NCBI GenBank assembly: GCA_027475525.1
Contig: JAMWFC010000032.1
Span: 1-64,000 of the forward strand
Direction: 5' to 3'
Origin: Macrolepiota albuminosa
Lineage: Eukaryota; Basidiomycota; Agaricomycetes; Agaricales; Agaricaceae
DNA length: 64,000 bases
In this document: one piece after another, positions 23,022-33,108 of the stretch
Layout: every line of letters begins with the position of its first letter
Numbering within the stretch: the stretch's first letter is position 1
Notes under the pieces: model-generated
The model's database searches: none
What the model was told of the DNA's origin: nothing
What the model saw: the letters and a program-made list of their open reading frames with translations, nothing else
Position numbers and translations under genes: made by a program

Positions 23022-25630
23022 TTAGTTAATAACAGCCTCAATGCTCATCAAAGCACGGGCCGAGATGGTGCGATGCTGCCTGTGCTTACGGACAGCCCAC
23101 TCGGCAGCCTTCCCAGTGAGCCCACGGCGATAAGCATCCATAAAGCGCCATGAACGGTTAATGAAGCGCCGGATGACATCAACAGGACAAGCGTTGAGCC
23201 ATTTGAGCGCTTCAGCCTTCGCATCCTCGAAACGGCTCTTGTCTGCCTCCCTGTAGCGGTACTTGCACCATCCCCAGTACTAATTGTTGTTGTTAGTAAT
23301 TATTTGACCCTAATATAATGAAATTAGCGTACCATCTCAATCGGATTGAGCTCACAGTGAAATTTAGGAAGGAAGATACATAAATGGCCGGATTTCGTGA
23401 TGAAATCTTCGAGCTGAGAGATTTGATTCTTGAAATCATCTTGCTGGCTCATCAGCCGGGCCATGCAGCAGCCCTGATTCTCGAATGGGCAGACAGGTGA
23501 GCATTTAGCGTGCAGGCGACTGACATCAAACCCTCATTCCTTCAGAACAGACTCCAACCCTCAGGGACGGCCGTCCTTGTCTGTCATCTTCTGCACCTTC
23601 CCTCGTTTGTCGATAGCGGGGCTGTCATTGGGTATGATTGTGTTGTGTTGGTGGCGTTGTTTACCTCCATCCGACTTGTTCATTTCCCAAGCCCTGAGTG
23701 CATCAGGAGCCAGCGATGCATGGGCAGACGACTGATCGAAGATGAACAGCGCAACCTTACCTGGATGTGCCGCCTCAAATATTGCAATAGCTTCCTTCAT
23801 TTGCTCCAAGAGTTGAGCACAATCCCACCATCCATCCCCGTTTATGCCCGGAAAGATAATCTTTCTCGCGTCACGAACAATCTCCCCTTCCTCATTCATA
23901 AGGACCAATCGACCTGATGCAGGGTTGATGAAGTCCGACACATGAATTGCACGGCCACGACCTTTGCCCCGTAGTGGTCGTTCACCATCTCGAAACCTAT
24001 TTACAATGTAAATAATGTATACACAGAAAATCATAAACAGTTACTCACCAGCCTTTGGCGCTGTAATCATTATGATGGAAAATACTTTCATCGTGAAAGC
24101 AGGGAATGATCTCCTTTTCTCCCTCGGCCAAATTGGGTTTGGTTTTGTCAAGATCAGGACCATCTAAATGGGTCATCAATCTCTCGTACTCCTTCATTTG
24201 AGGAAGGAAAACCTCCTTCCGGTATTTCTTGACATCGTCGCATTCATGCCCGTCCATATACACTCCCTTCCTAATCTGGGTATGACGCCAGCCCAACCTG
24301 ATCAACCATCGACGAGCCGTTTGGACGGAAATTGGCTGCTTTGGCTTGATACCGAGCTCAGAGAAGATGATCTCGTTGATTGTCTTTTGCAGACCCTTGG
24401 GCGTCACCTTCCCTGTCGGCAGATCTGCAAGGTACTCTCTTGCTCGCCTCTGGACTGCTTCATCAAAATGCGACAGAGCATTCTTGTGGCCGCCTCGGTG
24501 ATCAACCGGTAGACGCTCGAATGTCTGGTAATGTCTTGCCAGAGCCCGGATCCGCCGTGCAAACCAAACCCCTTCGCTATCCCTCCACTGACGCGCAACT
24601 TCTGGTAATGTCTTGCCAGAGCCCGGATCCGCCGTGCAAACCAAACCCCTTCGCTATCCCTCCACTGACGCGCAACTTTGAGACTTGCTTGAATACGAGA
24701 GACTCCCTTAATTCGAAGGGTTGTGAAGTTTGTGAGAATCATAAATTTGTTGACATTGGTAATCGAATAGAGTTTATGGCGTTTCTTCAATTCATCCTTG
24801 ATCTTGGCTCGTAACTCCTCCCAGGGCTTTACTCTTGCAGCTGGAAGGCTAAACGCTAGGTCAAGCTCTTCCTCCCATGCTTCAAGACGCATCTCCGGGC
24901 CTGTTTCCTCCAATCCTCGGCCTCCATCAGTTCCAACATCTCGGTTTCTTCGGGTGTTCTCTCCACTGCCGGCAACTCTTCCTCGATGGCATCAGGTTCT
25001 GGACTGCTGTCATCGCTGCTCCCTAATTCATTTTGGCTGGTGCGGTCTTCCTCAGCGTCAGATGTGACTGACATTTCTGATGCTGTCCGACTCGCTGGAG
25101 TGATTTCATTGCTCTCGGGAAGGTACAAACTTGGCTCTCTGACAACGAAATTATCGAGGCGAGTCTGATCTTTGAACGCGTGTGCATAACGTTGCCTCGA
25201 TCTGAGGGACTTGCTCATAACATCTGGACCTTTCGCGTAACTGGTTGGACGCGCTGCATTAATATATCTCAGGGTCCCGTCTGCTAATGAGCGTGTCATG
25301 TTACGTACGTTTGCATTCGCGACGAAGGGCTGGAGGGACCCAATCATCATCTTTGGGATCATCCTCTAGCGCCATCTGTGCCATCCTGAGACCACACTCT
25401 CTATTATCCTAGTCAATCCATTCATCCTCGTCAATATCCGATTCCTCTTCAAGTTCATCATCCAGCTCGCCATCAGGTCCTCGGGGTGCTTCTTCATCAT
25501 CACATCCATCAATTTCCACGCTGTCAGTGCCGTAAATTGCACCTGCCGCAAAGAAGTCACGGATTGACGCTTGTTTGAGTTCATCTTCGGGCAAGATTTT
25601 GGGTTTTTTAAATGGCCGTCCACGTCCCAT
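23022..25630 (-). pseudogene. DDE transposase of the Tc1/mariner-like element, decayed
   Basis: It begins MGRGRPFKKPK at 25630 and continues through an acidic region, a helical DNA-binding region (around 24280-24700) and the catalytic core: first Asp in CFHDESIF (about 24085), second in FDQSSAHAS (about 23740), and Glu in LNPIE (about 23345). The C-terminus ends at 23022. Introns fit at about 23997-24050 and 23280-23332 (the latter with a CTAAC-like branch site). At about 23541-23543 a TGA sits where CGA is expected, and a 77-bp duplication (24525-24678) breaks the frame. The long helical domain upstream of the DDE core resembles transposase-like proteins I associate with basidiomycete genomes. 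Probably inactive. Confidence 0.82.
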
Positions 25631-25856
25631 TGCGTTCTGAGGTTGGACTCTGAGTGATGAGATAGTACGAAAAATGAATTTTCCAGAATTTTAGCTATTT
25701 TTTTCGAATGCGCCAAAATTTCGGGGTAAAAAAATCAAGATTACGATTTATGGTAAGTGGTCGGTACCATTCGACTCTGCGTCCCAAAAGGAGTCGATTC
25801 CGATGGTTTTCGGGAAATTCCCACACCTTCCATGGCCTCCGGAAATGGCGACGAAA

Positions 25857-25884
25857 GTTTGATGAGTTTGCTTGTCCACAACTG
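25857..25884 (-). repeat. Right terminal inverted repeat of the DNA transposon
   Basis: 28 bp, inverted partner of 22804-22831, ending directly at the TA at 25885-25886. Confidence 0.9.
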
Positions 25885-26645
25885 TAGCGCGAGTTGAATG
25901 CTGAGTGTAACTGTTTGCTCGAGGGGTTACGATTCGTTGTTATATATATGAAAAGTAGCTATTTTATATACAGTGCGCTACCATGTTTGCCAAGATACAA
26001 GTCCATCTGCGGCGCTACCTCCTAGCGCCTCTCCTCGTGGTTTACTCTAACGGCGACCTGTCAACGGCGACCTTGTGCACATGGCTGACGGCGACCAACA
26101 GCGTTATGACCCACGGCGACCTGCGGTGACTCTATATTGACTTAGAGTTGTACGAGTCTGCTCACTTTTCTATAACTCCGATTGGCCAGGCTGTTCCGGG
26201 GTATGGTCGGAAAATCCTCGACAGACGCCGTGAGCGCTAATGTCAGCGCTACTCATTGTATTAGTTCCTGTCAGGTCCAGATGTCGGATTTAAGTATATC
26301 CGGTGCCGCCGTCATTGATCCCTTTAGACTTCTGATTGAAGTGCCTCGTCTAATGGCAGCGCCTGCTGCTGGCTCCTTCTGGAAGTGATCGGGGTTTAGT
26401 TATAGTCCTCTCCCGCCGTTGTGTTAGCGCTATACGTTATGAGCCTCCTTCGTCCTTGGGCTAGGTGAAAGGAGAGTGCTGAAGGCTTGGTAGCTAGGGG
26501 TTAGGATAAATTTCTAAATCCTGTAGTAGTTTGCCAGAGCTAGAGCTGCTCTATACTCCCAACTGGTCGCCAGAGTCCTGCGTACGTCAAGTGTCGGTTG
26601 GCCTATAATGTCCCTTGATGCGCTCAGTCCGAGTAGAAGCCTATC

Positions 26646-26657
26646 ATCTCCCCCCAA
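26646..26657 (-). promoter_or_regulatory. Polypurine tract of G2-a
   Basis: The - strand reads GTTGGGGGGAGA directly before the 3' LTR start (TGATAGG). The position and purine content fit the plus-strand primer. An identical tract lies next to the LTR of G2x at 22144. Confidence 0.82.
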
Positions 26658-26734
26658 CTGAAAAATTGACTGTCCTCAGTCAAACGCCGTCATTAATTTG
26701 ACTGCGCTACGGTCCGTAGAATGCCGCCGGCGCC

Positions 26735-26744
26735 TTATAAAAAT
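26735..26744 (+). promoter_or_regulatory. TATA-like box before the first antisense gene of G2-a
   Basis: CCTTATAAAAA lies about 50-60 bp before the ATG at 26794. Spacing and sequence suit a pol II core promoter driving the antisense gene from inside the element rather than from the LTR. This is inferred; no transcript evidence is available. Confidence 0.5.
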
Positions 26745-26793
26745 CGTTTTTTAGCCCTTCACCTTCTCGTGTTTTCCTTCCCATCTTTCCAAC

Positions 26794-29304
26794 ATGTCCA
26801 CTCCTTTCGATGCCTCTGCTCTTCGCAATTTCCTGGCTAAAGCCTCTTATTTATTCGATCGCGCTAAGTCTGTCGGTCCCGCTGATGCGCCACAAACCGT
26901 CCCTGGCATTATGCAACTATATCGGCGCTGGCTCGTGGTCCGCGGCTCCGACAGTTCCTGGGCGCGGGGCGTCGAGGTTCGTGAATGGTGCATGGCTCGG
27001 TACCGTGAATATGAGGGTGCCGATTGGTTGCTACCGTTCGCAGACTTGTTCGTAAGTTTTTAGGTTTGATTTTAAGTTCGTGGCGCTAAGGTTCAGCGCC
27101 CATACTAGGCTCCTTCTCTATCCGACGAGATCGACGCCCTGCTGGCTAGTACCGAGGTTGGCGAGGTGAGTTCCCTCCTTTTCTTCCTCACATTTTCCGT
27201 GTTAACCCTGAGTAGTCGGTTGCTACGTCGCCCACCGTTGCAAGTCTTCCTAGTGCCCCGTCGGCCTCTACCGTTCCTTCCGTTCCGGCCGCTCCTGCTG
27301 CTCCTGTTTCCGTTCTGCCTCCTCCCATTCTTGGTAGTCCCTTTCGTGGCGATGCTTCTCCCGCTCGCCCTGCGCCCATCGTCGCTTCTCCCACTCGTAC
27401 TGCGCCTCCTCACTCGGCCATCAAACGGATTGCCGTTACCGCCAGTGAGCCCCGGCCCGGACCTACCCATACTATTTCTCACCTTCCCCCCCGTAACTTC
27501 ACCGTCGTTATTAATCGCGTGCCCCCTACTCTCGCTAGTCCTCCCAAACGTACCGTGCGTCCTTGTCTTCTTGCCTCTAGTTCTTCTACTCACTCTGCTT
27601 CTTAGGTCAATCTCCCTGCTCGTGTTGCCCCTTTGTATGTCATAAGTGTTTCCTTTTAAGATCGCTTGTCTCTAGCGCCTGATCGAGCCCTCCTTAGGTG
27701 CCCAACCAAACTATGTTTACCGACGCGGAGCTTCGTGATTTGCTGCGTCTTCGTCGTGATACTACCGTCATTGATACTGGCCTCCCGGCTGGTGTCCAGG
27801 TGCTCGGCGCTAAGAAGAAGGTTACGGTGGCACCCGTGGAGCGCCGCGCCTTTAGGGCGAAGATTGGTGCGGTAAGTGCATGTTTGTCCCTGAAAGGTTG
27901 ATGACGTCGCTAACTTCTTTCCCAGTGCGATAAATGCTGGTCTGAAAACGATCCTGAAGGTTGCTGGTTTCCTACCGCCTCTCTTCCCTGCTACCGTTGC
28001 AATGCGTTGAAACGGGGCTGTGCCTTCAATGGGATTCGTACTCGCGAACGTGGTAGGGACGCTATCATGCAGCGCAATTACGAGCACGCAGTCTTAGTTC
28101 GTAACGCCCGGGCCTTTGTGCTGCAGCAACGCGATTTGGCCGCTACTCGTCAGCCCACTGTGATTAGCGCTGCAAGTCTAGCGCTTCCCATCACCCAAGA
28201 TGGTACTACCGTGACTGCCCCCTTTGCCCGTTCTCCCCGTCGTCCCGTCCCTTCGAAGCGTAAGCCTATTGTCGCCTCTCCTAGCAAGAGTCCCGGTAAG
28301 CGCCGGGAGCTAGCGCCTGCTACTCCCGTCGTCTTGTCTTCTACCGAGTCGTCTACTGATGAAGGCGAGGATACCGAGAGGGACGCCGAGGGCGAAGATG
28401 ACGATGAGGCTGGGCCTGTAGTCGACACCGATGCGCTGTTGGCGGTACGCGCTCTTCTGCTTCGCATTACTCCCCCTTTCGCCGCTAACCCTTATCAGAG
28501 TGGCCCCAGTGGTAACCGGTGCGTAGTCTTCGGGTTTTCTTCGCCAGGTAGTGCTAACCTCTTCGTCGCTAGTTCCCCTACTCCCTCGCTTCCGGTTGTC
28601 GTGAATATCCCTCCCGCCGAAGATGTCGTAATGTCTGTTGCCGGTGCTACCCCTGCTCCCGAGCCTGTCGCGGCTAGCGCCTCCCCCGTTGCCCTTCCTA
28701 TTACACCATCTCTTACCCCTCCTCGTAGCCTCTCTTCTTTCCCCAGTACTCGCGAGTCCTCTACCGCGCCTGAGTCCGAAGGGACCCTAGTAGCTCAGGG
28801 CGAGCGCCGCCGCCGCTGGAGGTACTTGCCTTCCTATGGCATCCGCCTTTCTTCCGCTAGGGCCATGTCCCCAGGCGATGAGCGCCATGAATGGACCCCC
28901 CGTGCTCCCGTAACCGTTCGAGTAAGTCTGCATTTCCTAGTTAGTTCGCCTCTCCGCTGACCTCCTCTAAGTTCGATCCTTTTTGGACTCCTCCCCCTGC
29001 CATGCGCGTTTCCGGCGACGCCTATCCCTGGCTTGGGGATGAGTTCTCTTATCCTGTCACTCCCCTACGTCCTGCCGCCGATCTCCATCAACAACTTCGC
29101 CAGATCGAGGACGCGACCGACGTCGTTGGTAGCGAACTCGCCCTCCTCCGTCCTCGTGTCTCCACCTTAGCGCGCCGTGAGCTCCTCCTGCTTGAGCTCC
29201 ATGACGACATCACTGATGCGCTTGAGTGGCAAGCGAGTAACGCCATTCAAGACGGGGACTTGCTTCCATTGGGTGATCCCGCTCCCTCCGCGTCTGATGC
29301 GTAG
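26794..29304 (+). CDS. Antisense gene 1 of G2-a: six-exon gene with a Cys6 zinc-cluster-like motif
   Basis: Exons from splice signals and continuous phase-0 frames: 26794-27051, 27109-27165, 27216-27641, 27698-27871, 27926-28921, 28972-29304 (about 747 residues). The order is an N-terminal helical block, a Pro/Ala/Ser-rich part, then in exon 5 C-x2-C-x8-C-x8-C-x2-C-x6-C followed by basic residues, an acidic stretch (STDEGEDTERDAEGEDDDEA), Pro/Ser linkers and a helical, Leu-rich C-terminus. The cluster resembles Zn2Cys6 domains and lies right after an intron, as in the G1 gene. Lesions: an in-frame TAG at 27603-27605 and a donor that reads AT instead of GT at 27642. The related copy at 39574 keeps CAG and GT at these points. 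A regulatory role is inferred only. Confidence 0.65.
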
Positions 29305-29860
29305 TCGCCGGCCCGTAGCGCTTCGAATTTCTGTGGACTTTGAAAATTTTGATACGTAGTTTGTGATAGCCATACTAAAATAAACGCTCCCCTCCCCTTG
29401 TTTCGAAATCGTCAGTTTGTAAGTAATCAAAATACAAAGTAAGAAAAAGGGGAAACGCTCAGTAAATCATCATGGCGTAAAAACCCCTATTACCAGCGCG
29501 ACCCAATAGCCAATATCGCGCCAGCCTAGGAAGAAATAGGTATCGTCTGTAGAAAAATAAGTCGATTCATGCAAGAAGTTTTAATGTATAAGAAAAGAGT
29601 GCCACTGATCGCTTGTGGTTATTCGGTGATGGTGGGTATAAGCGCTAGATCTCGAAGGTTAATACCCTCTTTGTGCGACCTAAAATGGACTCCAGCGCAT
29701 CCTATTGGTTCGTGTCTGCGTCAGGGTCCAAGCCCCTTGAGAAGTGCCCTCCCACGCTGTCGCTAGTTGAAACACCGTCCATTGGCTCGTGTCTGCGTCA
29801 GGGTCCAAGCCCCTTGAGAAGTGCCCTCCCACGCTGTCGCTAGTTGAAACACCGTCCGAG

Positions 29861-29870
29861 CCCTATAAAT
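29861..29870 (+). promoter_or_regulatory. TATA box before antisense gene 2
   Basis: CCCTATAAAT lies about 40 bp before the ATG at 29907 and is conserved as CCTATAAATT in the decayed copy near 42113. A 77-bp duplication (29704-29857) lies just upstream. Confidence 0.55.
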
Positions 29871-29906
29871 TGCCCATGCCCCGACAGCATCTCATCAGTC
29901 TTCGCG

Positions 29907-30313
29907 ATGGAAAGCCCAACCGGCATCGTGTGGACTGCCCGTTGTGATCGTGCTCATATCGTAATGGATCCCCCCACTTTCCTGGAACGCGCTACCTCGT
30001 TCTTCCACCACTACCCAGCGGTCGGCGTGCCCGGGCTGACCGACGGAGTCGTTGAGTTAGGTCGTCGCTGCCAGCTACTTCGTGTGGCCTGTGAGATCTG
30101 GAACGATGACCTGCCGTTGACCCGTTTCGGTATGGAGAAAAACTGGAGTCGGATTTTTCAGGTGCGCTATTGCCTTTTTCGCCCTCCTTCTCTTCTGATA
30201 GTCGCCCAATAAAGCAAATCGCGACCAAGGAAACGAAGGAGCGTCTTGAGTTGCTGCTGGAGGAGAGTCACTACCTGGTCCGTTACCTTATTACCTTGTT
30301 TTCTTCCTTCTAA
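29907..30313 (+). CDS. Antisense gene 2 of G2-a: small two-exon gene, function unknown
   Basis: Exon 1 29907-30161 (85 codons), intron 30162-30214 (GTGCGC...AAAG), exon 2 30215-30313, giving 117 residues. The protein has a helical pattern (FLERATSFFHHYPAVGVPGL...VVELGRRCQLLRVACEIW) similar in spacing to the N-terminus of gene 1 and to gene 3, and ends in a charged helix (KERLELLLEESHYLVRYL). The corresponding gene in the older copy (42158-42564) keeps the same intron and frame. I recognise no family. It might assemble with the other accessory proteins. Confidence 0.55.
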
Positions 30314-30735
30314 CGCATTGCCCCGCTAGGCGCCCCGCTCGTCTACTGGTGGCCGGCTTTTTTGCGGTCCAACTGAAGGCTGGCGGCCTTCCAGGCCTCT
30401 CCTTTTGCCCGGTCCTTGATACTCGTCCGTCTCCCATGTCGTTTATGTAAGTCGGCTTCTTCTTTTTCGTGGCGCCACCGGGCTGACAGATTTTGGCTAG
30501 TTGATTTCTTTTGTCGTGTTTATGTAAGTCGGCTTCTTCTTTTTCGTGGCGCCACCGGGCTGACAGATTTTGGCTAGTTGATTTCTTTTGTCGTAGTTAT
30601 ATGAAATGCATCATTGTCTTCTCCCCCCCCCTCATGATTGTTTCGCATGTAAGAGTTCCCAAGTATCCGCGACCCTGCAACCAGCTGGAGGTATTTTATG
30701 GATTCTGGCGCAGTTAACCCGGTTAGTATCATATC

Positions 30736-31643
30736 ATGCCAGAACCTTCCCTCCTTCTTGATGACCCCGTACTCATTCACCGGCCTCTCATCCTAGATCG
30801 CCTCGAGCGCTTCCTCGCGTTAATGCCTGACGGCGGCTTTCCGCAGGAGAATAGTAACATATTGACCCTTGTGCGCCGATACCGGATCCTTCTAGCGGCC
30901 TCCGCCGAATGGGAGATAGACACAGACCCGGCCCTAGTCACCGTAAACCCTTTATTAGCGCATGTTTTAGGTAATACTTATGCGCGCCGTAGGAGCAGAC
31001 CATTGCTGGTACCGCGTTGAGCCTTCATAGTCTTCTCCGCGAGACCGGGGGTTTGGTTAGTACCTATACCCCTTTTTCGCCTGGCTTTGGTTAGCTAACT
31101 CCCTGCCCTTTTCTAGAGCCTTTCCTGGCTCCCTCTTCCGGTTCTTGTCAACCCTACCGCTAGTAGAGCCGTGCTCGACCGCGTGATCGTTCCTTTCACA
31201 GCTTTAGAGCGTCGCTTGGACGAGGCCGGGTGGTACTTGTCCCCTACTCGTCCCGCCGCTCCCCCGGGTCCTTCCCGCGCTCCACCTACAATCGCCCTTC
31301 CCGTGCCTCCTCGCGCTCCCGTACTTCCTTCTCCAGTCGCTCCGTCCTTCCCGCGCTCCACCTACAATCGCCTTTCCCGTGCCTCCTCCTCGCGCTCCCG
31401 TACCTCCTTCTCCAGTCGCTCCCGTACCTCCTCCTCCAGTCGCTCCTCCCGCCCGCCTAACGCTGCCATCGTCCCCCTTCCGGTGCTCCTCCCGCCTATA
31501 GGCGACACAAGGAGCGAGTCAAGGGTCCTCGTCGGCGGTCGTCATCGTTGTCCCTTCCGGTGCTCCTCCCGCCTATAGGCGACACAAGGAGCGAGTCAAG
31601 GGTCCTCGTCGGCGGTCGTCATCGTTGTCTAAGCTTTTTGTAG
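30736..31643 (+). CDS. Antisense gene 3 of G2-a: two-exon gene, Pro/Ser-rich C-terminus
   Basis: Exon 1 30736-31008 starts MPEPSLLLDDPVLIHRP and has the helical block LERFLALMPDGGFP...ILTLVRRYRILLAASAEW seen in different forms in genes 1 and 2. The intron 31009-31116 (GTACCG...TCTAG) keeps phase. Exon 2 encodes SLSWLPLPVLVNP... then a long Pro/Ser/Arg-rich tail. The 77-bp duplication at 31475-31628 changes the reading near the end; with one copy removed the frame stops at 31641-31643. The exon/intron layout is conserved in the older copy (42910-43593). The function is unknown. Confidence 0.5.
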
Positions 31644-31773
31644 TCAAGTATAGTTTGGTAATGCCGCATGTATTAGTATCGCCAAGTTATGCACCCTTTT
31701 CATGATTACTAGCGCATGCTTTAAGTCCGTAGCAGGGGGCGCTAACCGCTGGCGCCTCGTTTTCCGTGGTCTT
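31644..31773. other. Tail-to-tail gap between antisense gene 3 and integrase of G2-a
   Basis: About 130 bp separates the two stops. There is no coding potential. It presumably contains the overlapping 3' ends of converging transcripts. Confidence 0.5.
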
Positions 31774-33108
31774 TTATTGTTCCTCTTCGTCATCAGGAGT
31801 GATCTCGTCATCGTCCACCAACTCAGTCTCTTCAAGCTCTCGCAGTTTGGCCGTGTCAATGTCTAGCGCCGGCAAAGGTAGTGGAATGTGTTCACGCGCT
31901 AAGTAGGGAATGAGTCGAAACGCCGCTACCGGTCGATGCAAAACCGAGCCGTCCAGCTCGCAGAGTACGTAGGCTCCTCCCCTATTGCGGGAAACGACTA
32001 TGAGGGGCCCTAGGTATCGAGGTCGCATCTTTTTGTTATGGGTTACTTCGATTTTCGAGTTGCGCATTAGCACCAAGGCGCCAGCTGTAAAGTTGTAGTC
32101 TCGGATAGTAGCGCTATGCTCGCTTTCAAATCGTAATGCGGCTTGTCGTCTAGCTTGAAATACCACCTCGTGTAGGCGCTCTAGATCCTCCATGCGTCGT
32201 TGTAAGTCAATGGCGCGCCTAGCGATAAGGTCGGTAGAGGACAGGATTGAGTTAGGTGGGGGTTGTAGGTATGTTGCCTCCACGATGTCTGCTGGAAGCA
32301 GGGGATGGGTGCCAGTCGCCGCGTAGTAGGGAGAGCAGCCCATCCTCTTCCGTACGGTAACTCGTTCGGACCAAAAAGGGGATGGGTGCCAGTCGCCGCG
32401 TAGTAGGGAGAGCAGCCCATCCTCTTCCGTACGGTAACTCGTTCGGACCAAAAAATCCGAATAAGTCGCTTCGCTCCAGCGACTTTCGTCGCCGTCTACC
32501 GCCTTAAATAGCGCCTGTCGTACGTCAAAATGTGGTCTCTCCACTATACCGTTAGCGCGTTTATTGTATCCTGAGACTCGGATATGCTGTATGTTGTATT
32601 TCTTAGCGAGGTAGGTAAGCGCCTTAACTATTGGCGCTCCGTTGTCTGTAACAATCTCGTGAAGGGCTCCCCATCTGCAAATAACATCTTCGAAGAGCCA
32701 CTTAGCTATAGCGTCGGTATTTTCCCGCTGGAGCATACGGAACTCCGGCCAATGTACCAAAGAACACCTTCCCTGGATAATGTACTTGTAGCGTCCCGAC
32801 TTGGGCATGTGCATAGTGTCGATATATATTTTTCCGAACAAGGGTGCTGGAGTCGCTACGGTTGGGGGTATAAGGACTTGGCGCGTCTGTTGGATTTGGC
32901 AGAGATGGCAAGTACGAATATACCATGCGATATCGGCGCTAACTTGAGGCCACCAAAAACGTTCCAATAAATTCGCCCGCGTAGCGTAGAGTCCTCGATG
33001 TCCCAAGTCATCATGCATAGCGCGCAAGATCCTGACGCGGCCCTCTGGCTTGATTACTAATTTGTGAGCGCCAGACCTATTTCTTCGCCAAAGCCGATTT
33101 TCAACCAC
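31774..33108 (-). CDS. pol: Integrase of G2-a pol
   Basis: The N-terminal HHCC zinc domain (H...GHRG...C-x2-C, about 32880-33030) is followed by a DDE core: Asp in YIDTMHMP (about 32815), Asp in VTDNGAP (about 32645), Glu in ANGIVERPHF (about 32540). After it comes the C-terminal PRYLGPLIVVSRNRGG segment typical of gypsy integrases. It ends in an acidic tail and has no chromodomain, unlike the G1 elements. A 77-bp duplication (32301-32454) and one extra T in a T run near 32451 disturb the frame between the core and the C-terminus. This part is a domain of the pol polyprotein; its N-terminus overlaps the RNase H segment because of a further duplication at 33097. Confidence 0.82.
   Translation of the reverse strand: MVENRLWRRNRSGAHKLVIKPEGRVRILRAMHDDLGHRGLYATRANLLERFWWPQVSADIAWYIRTCHLCQIQQTRQVLIPPTVATPAPLFGKIYIDTMHMPKSGRYKYIIQGRCSLVHWPEFRMLQRENTDAIAKWLFEDVICRWGALHEIVTDNGAPIVKALTYLAKKYNIQHIRVSGYNKRANGIVERPHFDVRQALFKAVDGDESRWSEATYSDFLVRTSYRTEEDGLLSLLRGDWHPSPFWSERVTVRKRMGCSPYYAATGTHPLLPADIVEATYLQPPPNSILSSTDLIARRAIDLQRRMEDLERLHEVVFQARRQAALRFESEHSATIRDYNFTAGALVLMRNSKIEVTHNKKMRPRYLGPLIVVSRNRGGAYVLCELDGSVLHRPVAAFRLIPYLAREHIPLPLPALDIDTAKLRELEETELVDDDEITPDDEEEQ

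Larger units (their letters stand above)
22802..25886 (-). mobile_element. Tc1/mariner-superfamily-like DNA transposon with TA duplication
   Basis: The element proper is 22804-25884 (3081 bp), flanked by TA (22802-22803 and 25885-25886). The sister LTR preserves the empty site with a single TA at 38812-38813. Terminal inverted repeats begin CAGTTGYGGACAAGCAAACT and agree at 26 of 28 positions. It carries a transposase gene on the - strand. TA target, CAGT-type ends and the DDE pattern support the superfamily; the family within it is not determined. Confidence 0.9.
22495..26645 (-). repeat. 3' LTR of G2-a, split by a DNA transposon
   Basis: The outer parts 22495-22803 and 25885-26645 match 38504-39573 continuously once the insert 22804-25884 and one TA are removed. 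It starts TGATGACGCC and ends GCCTATCA on the + strand. The - strand TATA-like word TGTATATAAAA lies at 25962-25972. The insertion falls on the R/U5 side of that word. Confidence 0.9.

Noticed and set aside
26182..26388. Identical 68-codon frame in both G2-a LTRs (also 39109-39315)
   Set aside because: It is identical simply because the LTRs are copies; no start context or similarity supports a protein.
31269..31420. Another 77-bp duplication in antisense gene 3
   Set aside because: The spacing is 76 bp and the copies differ at several places. It is a natural repeat in a Pro/Ser-rich coding region.
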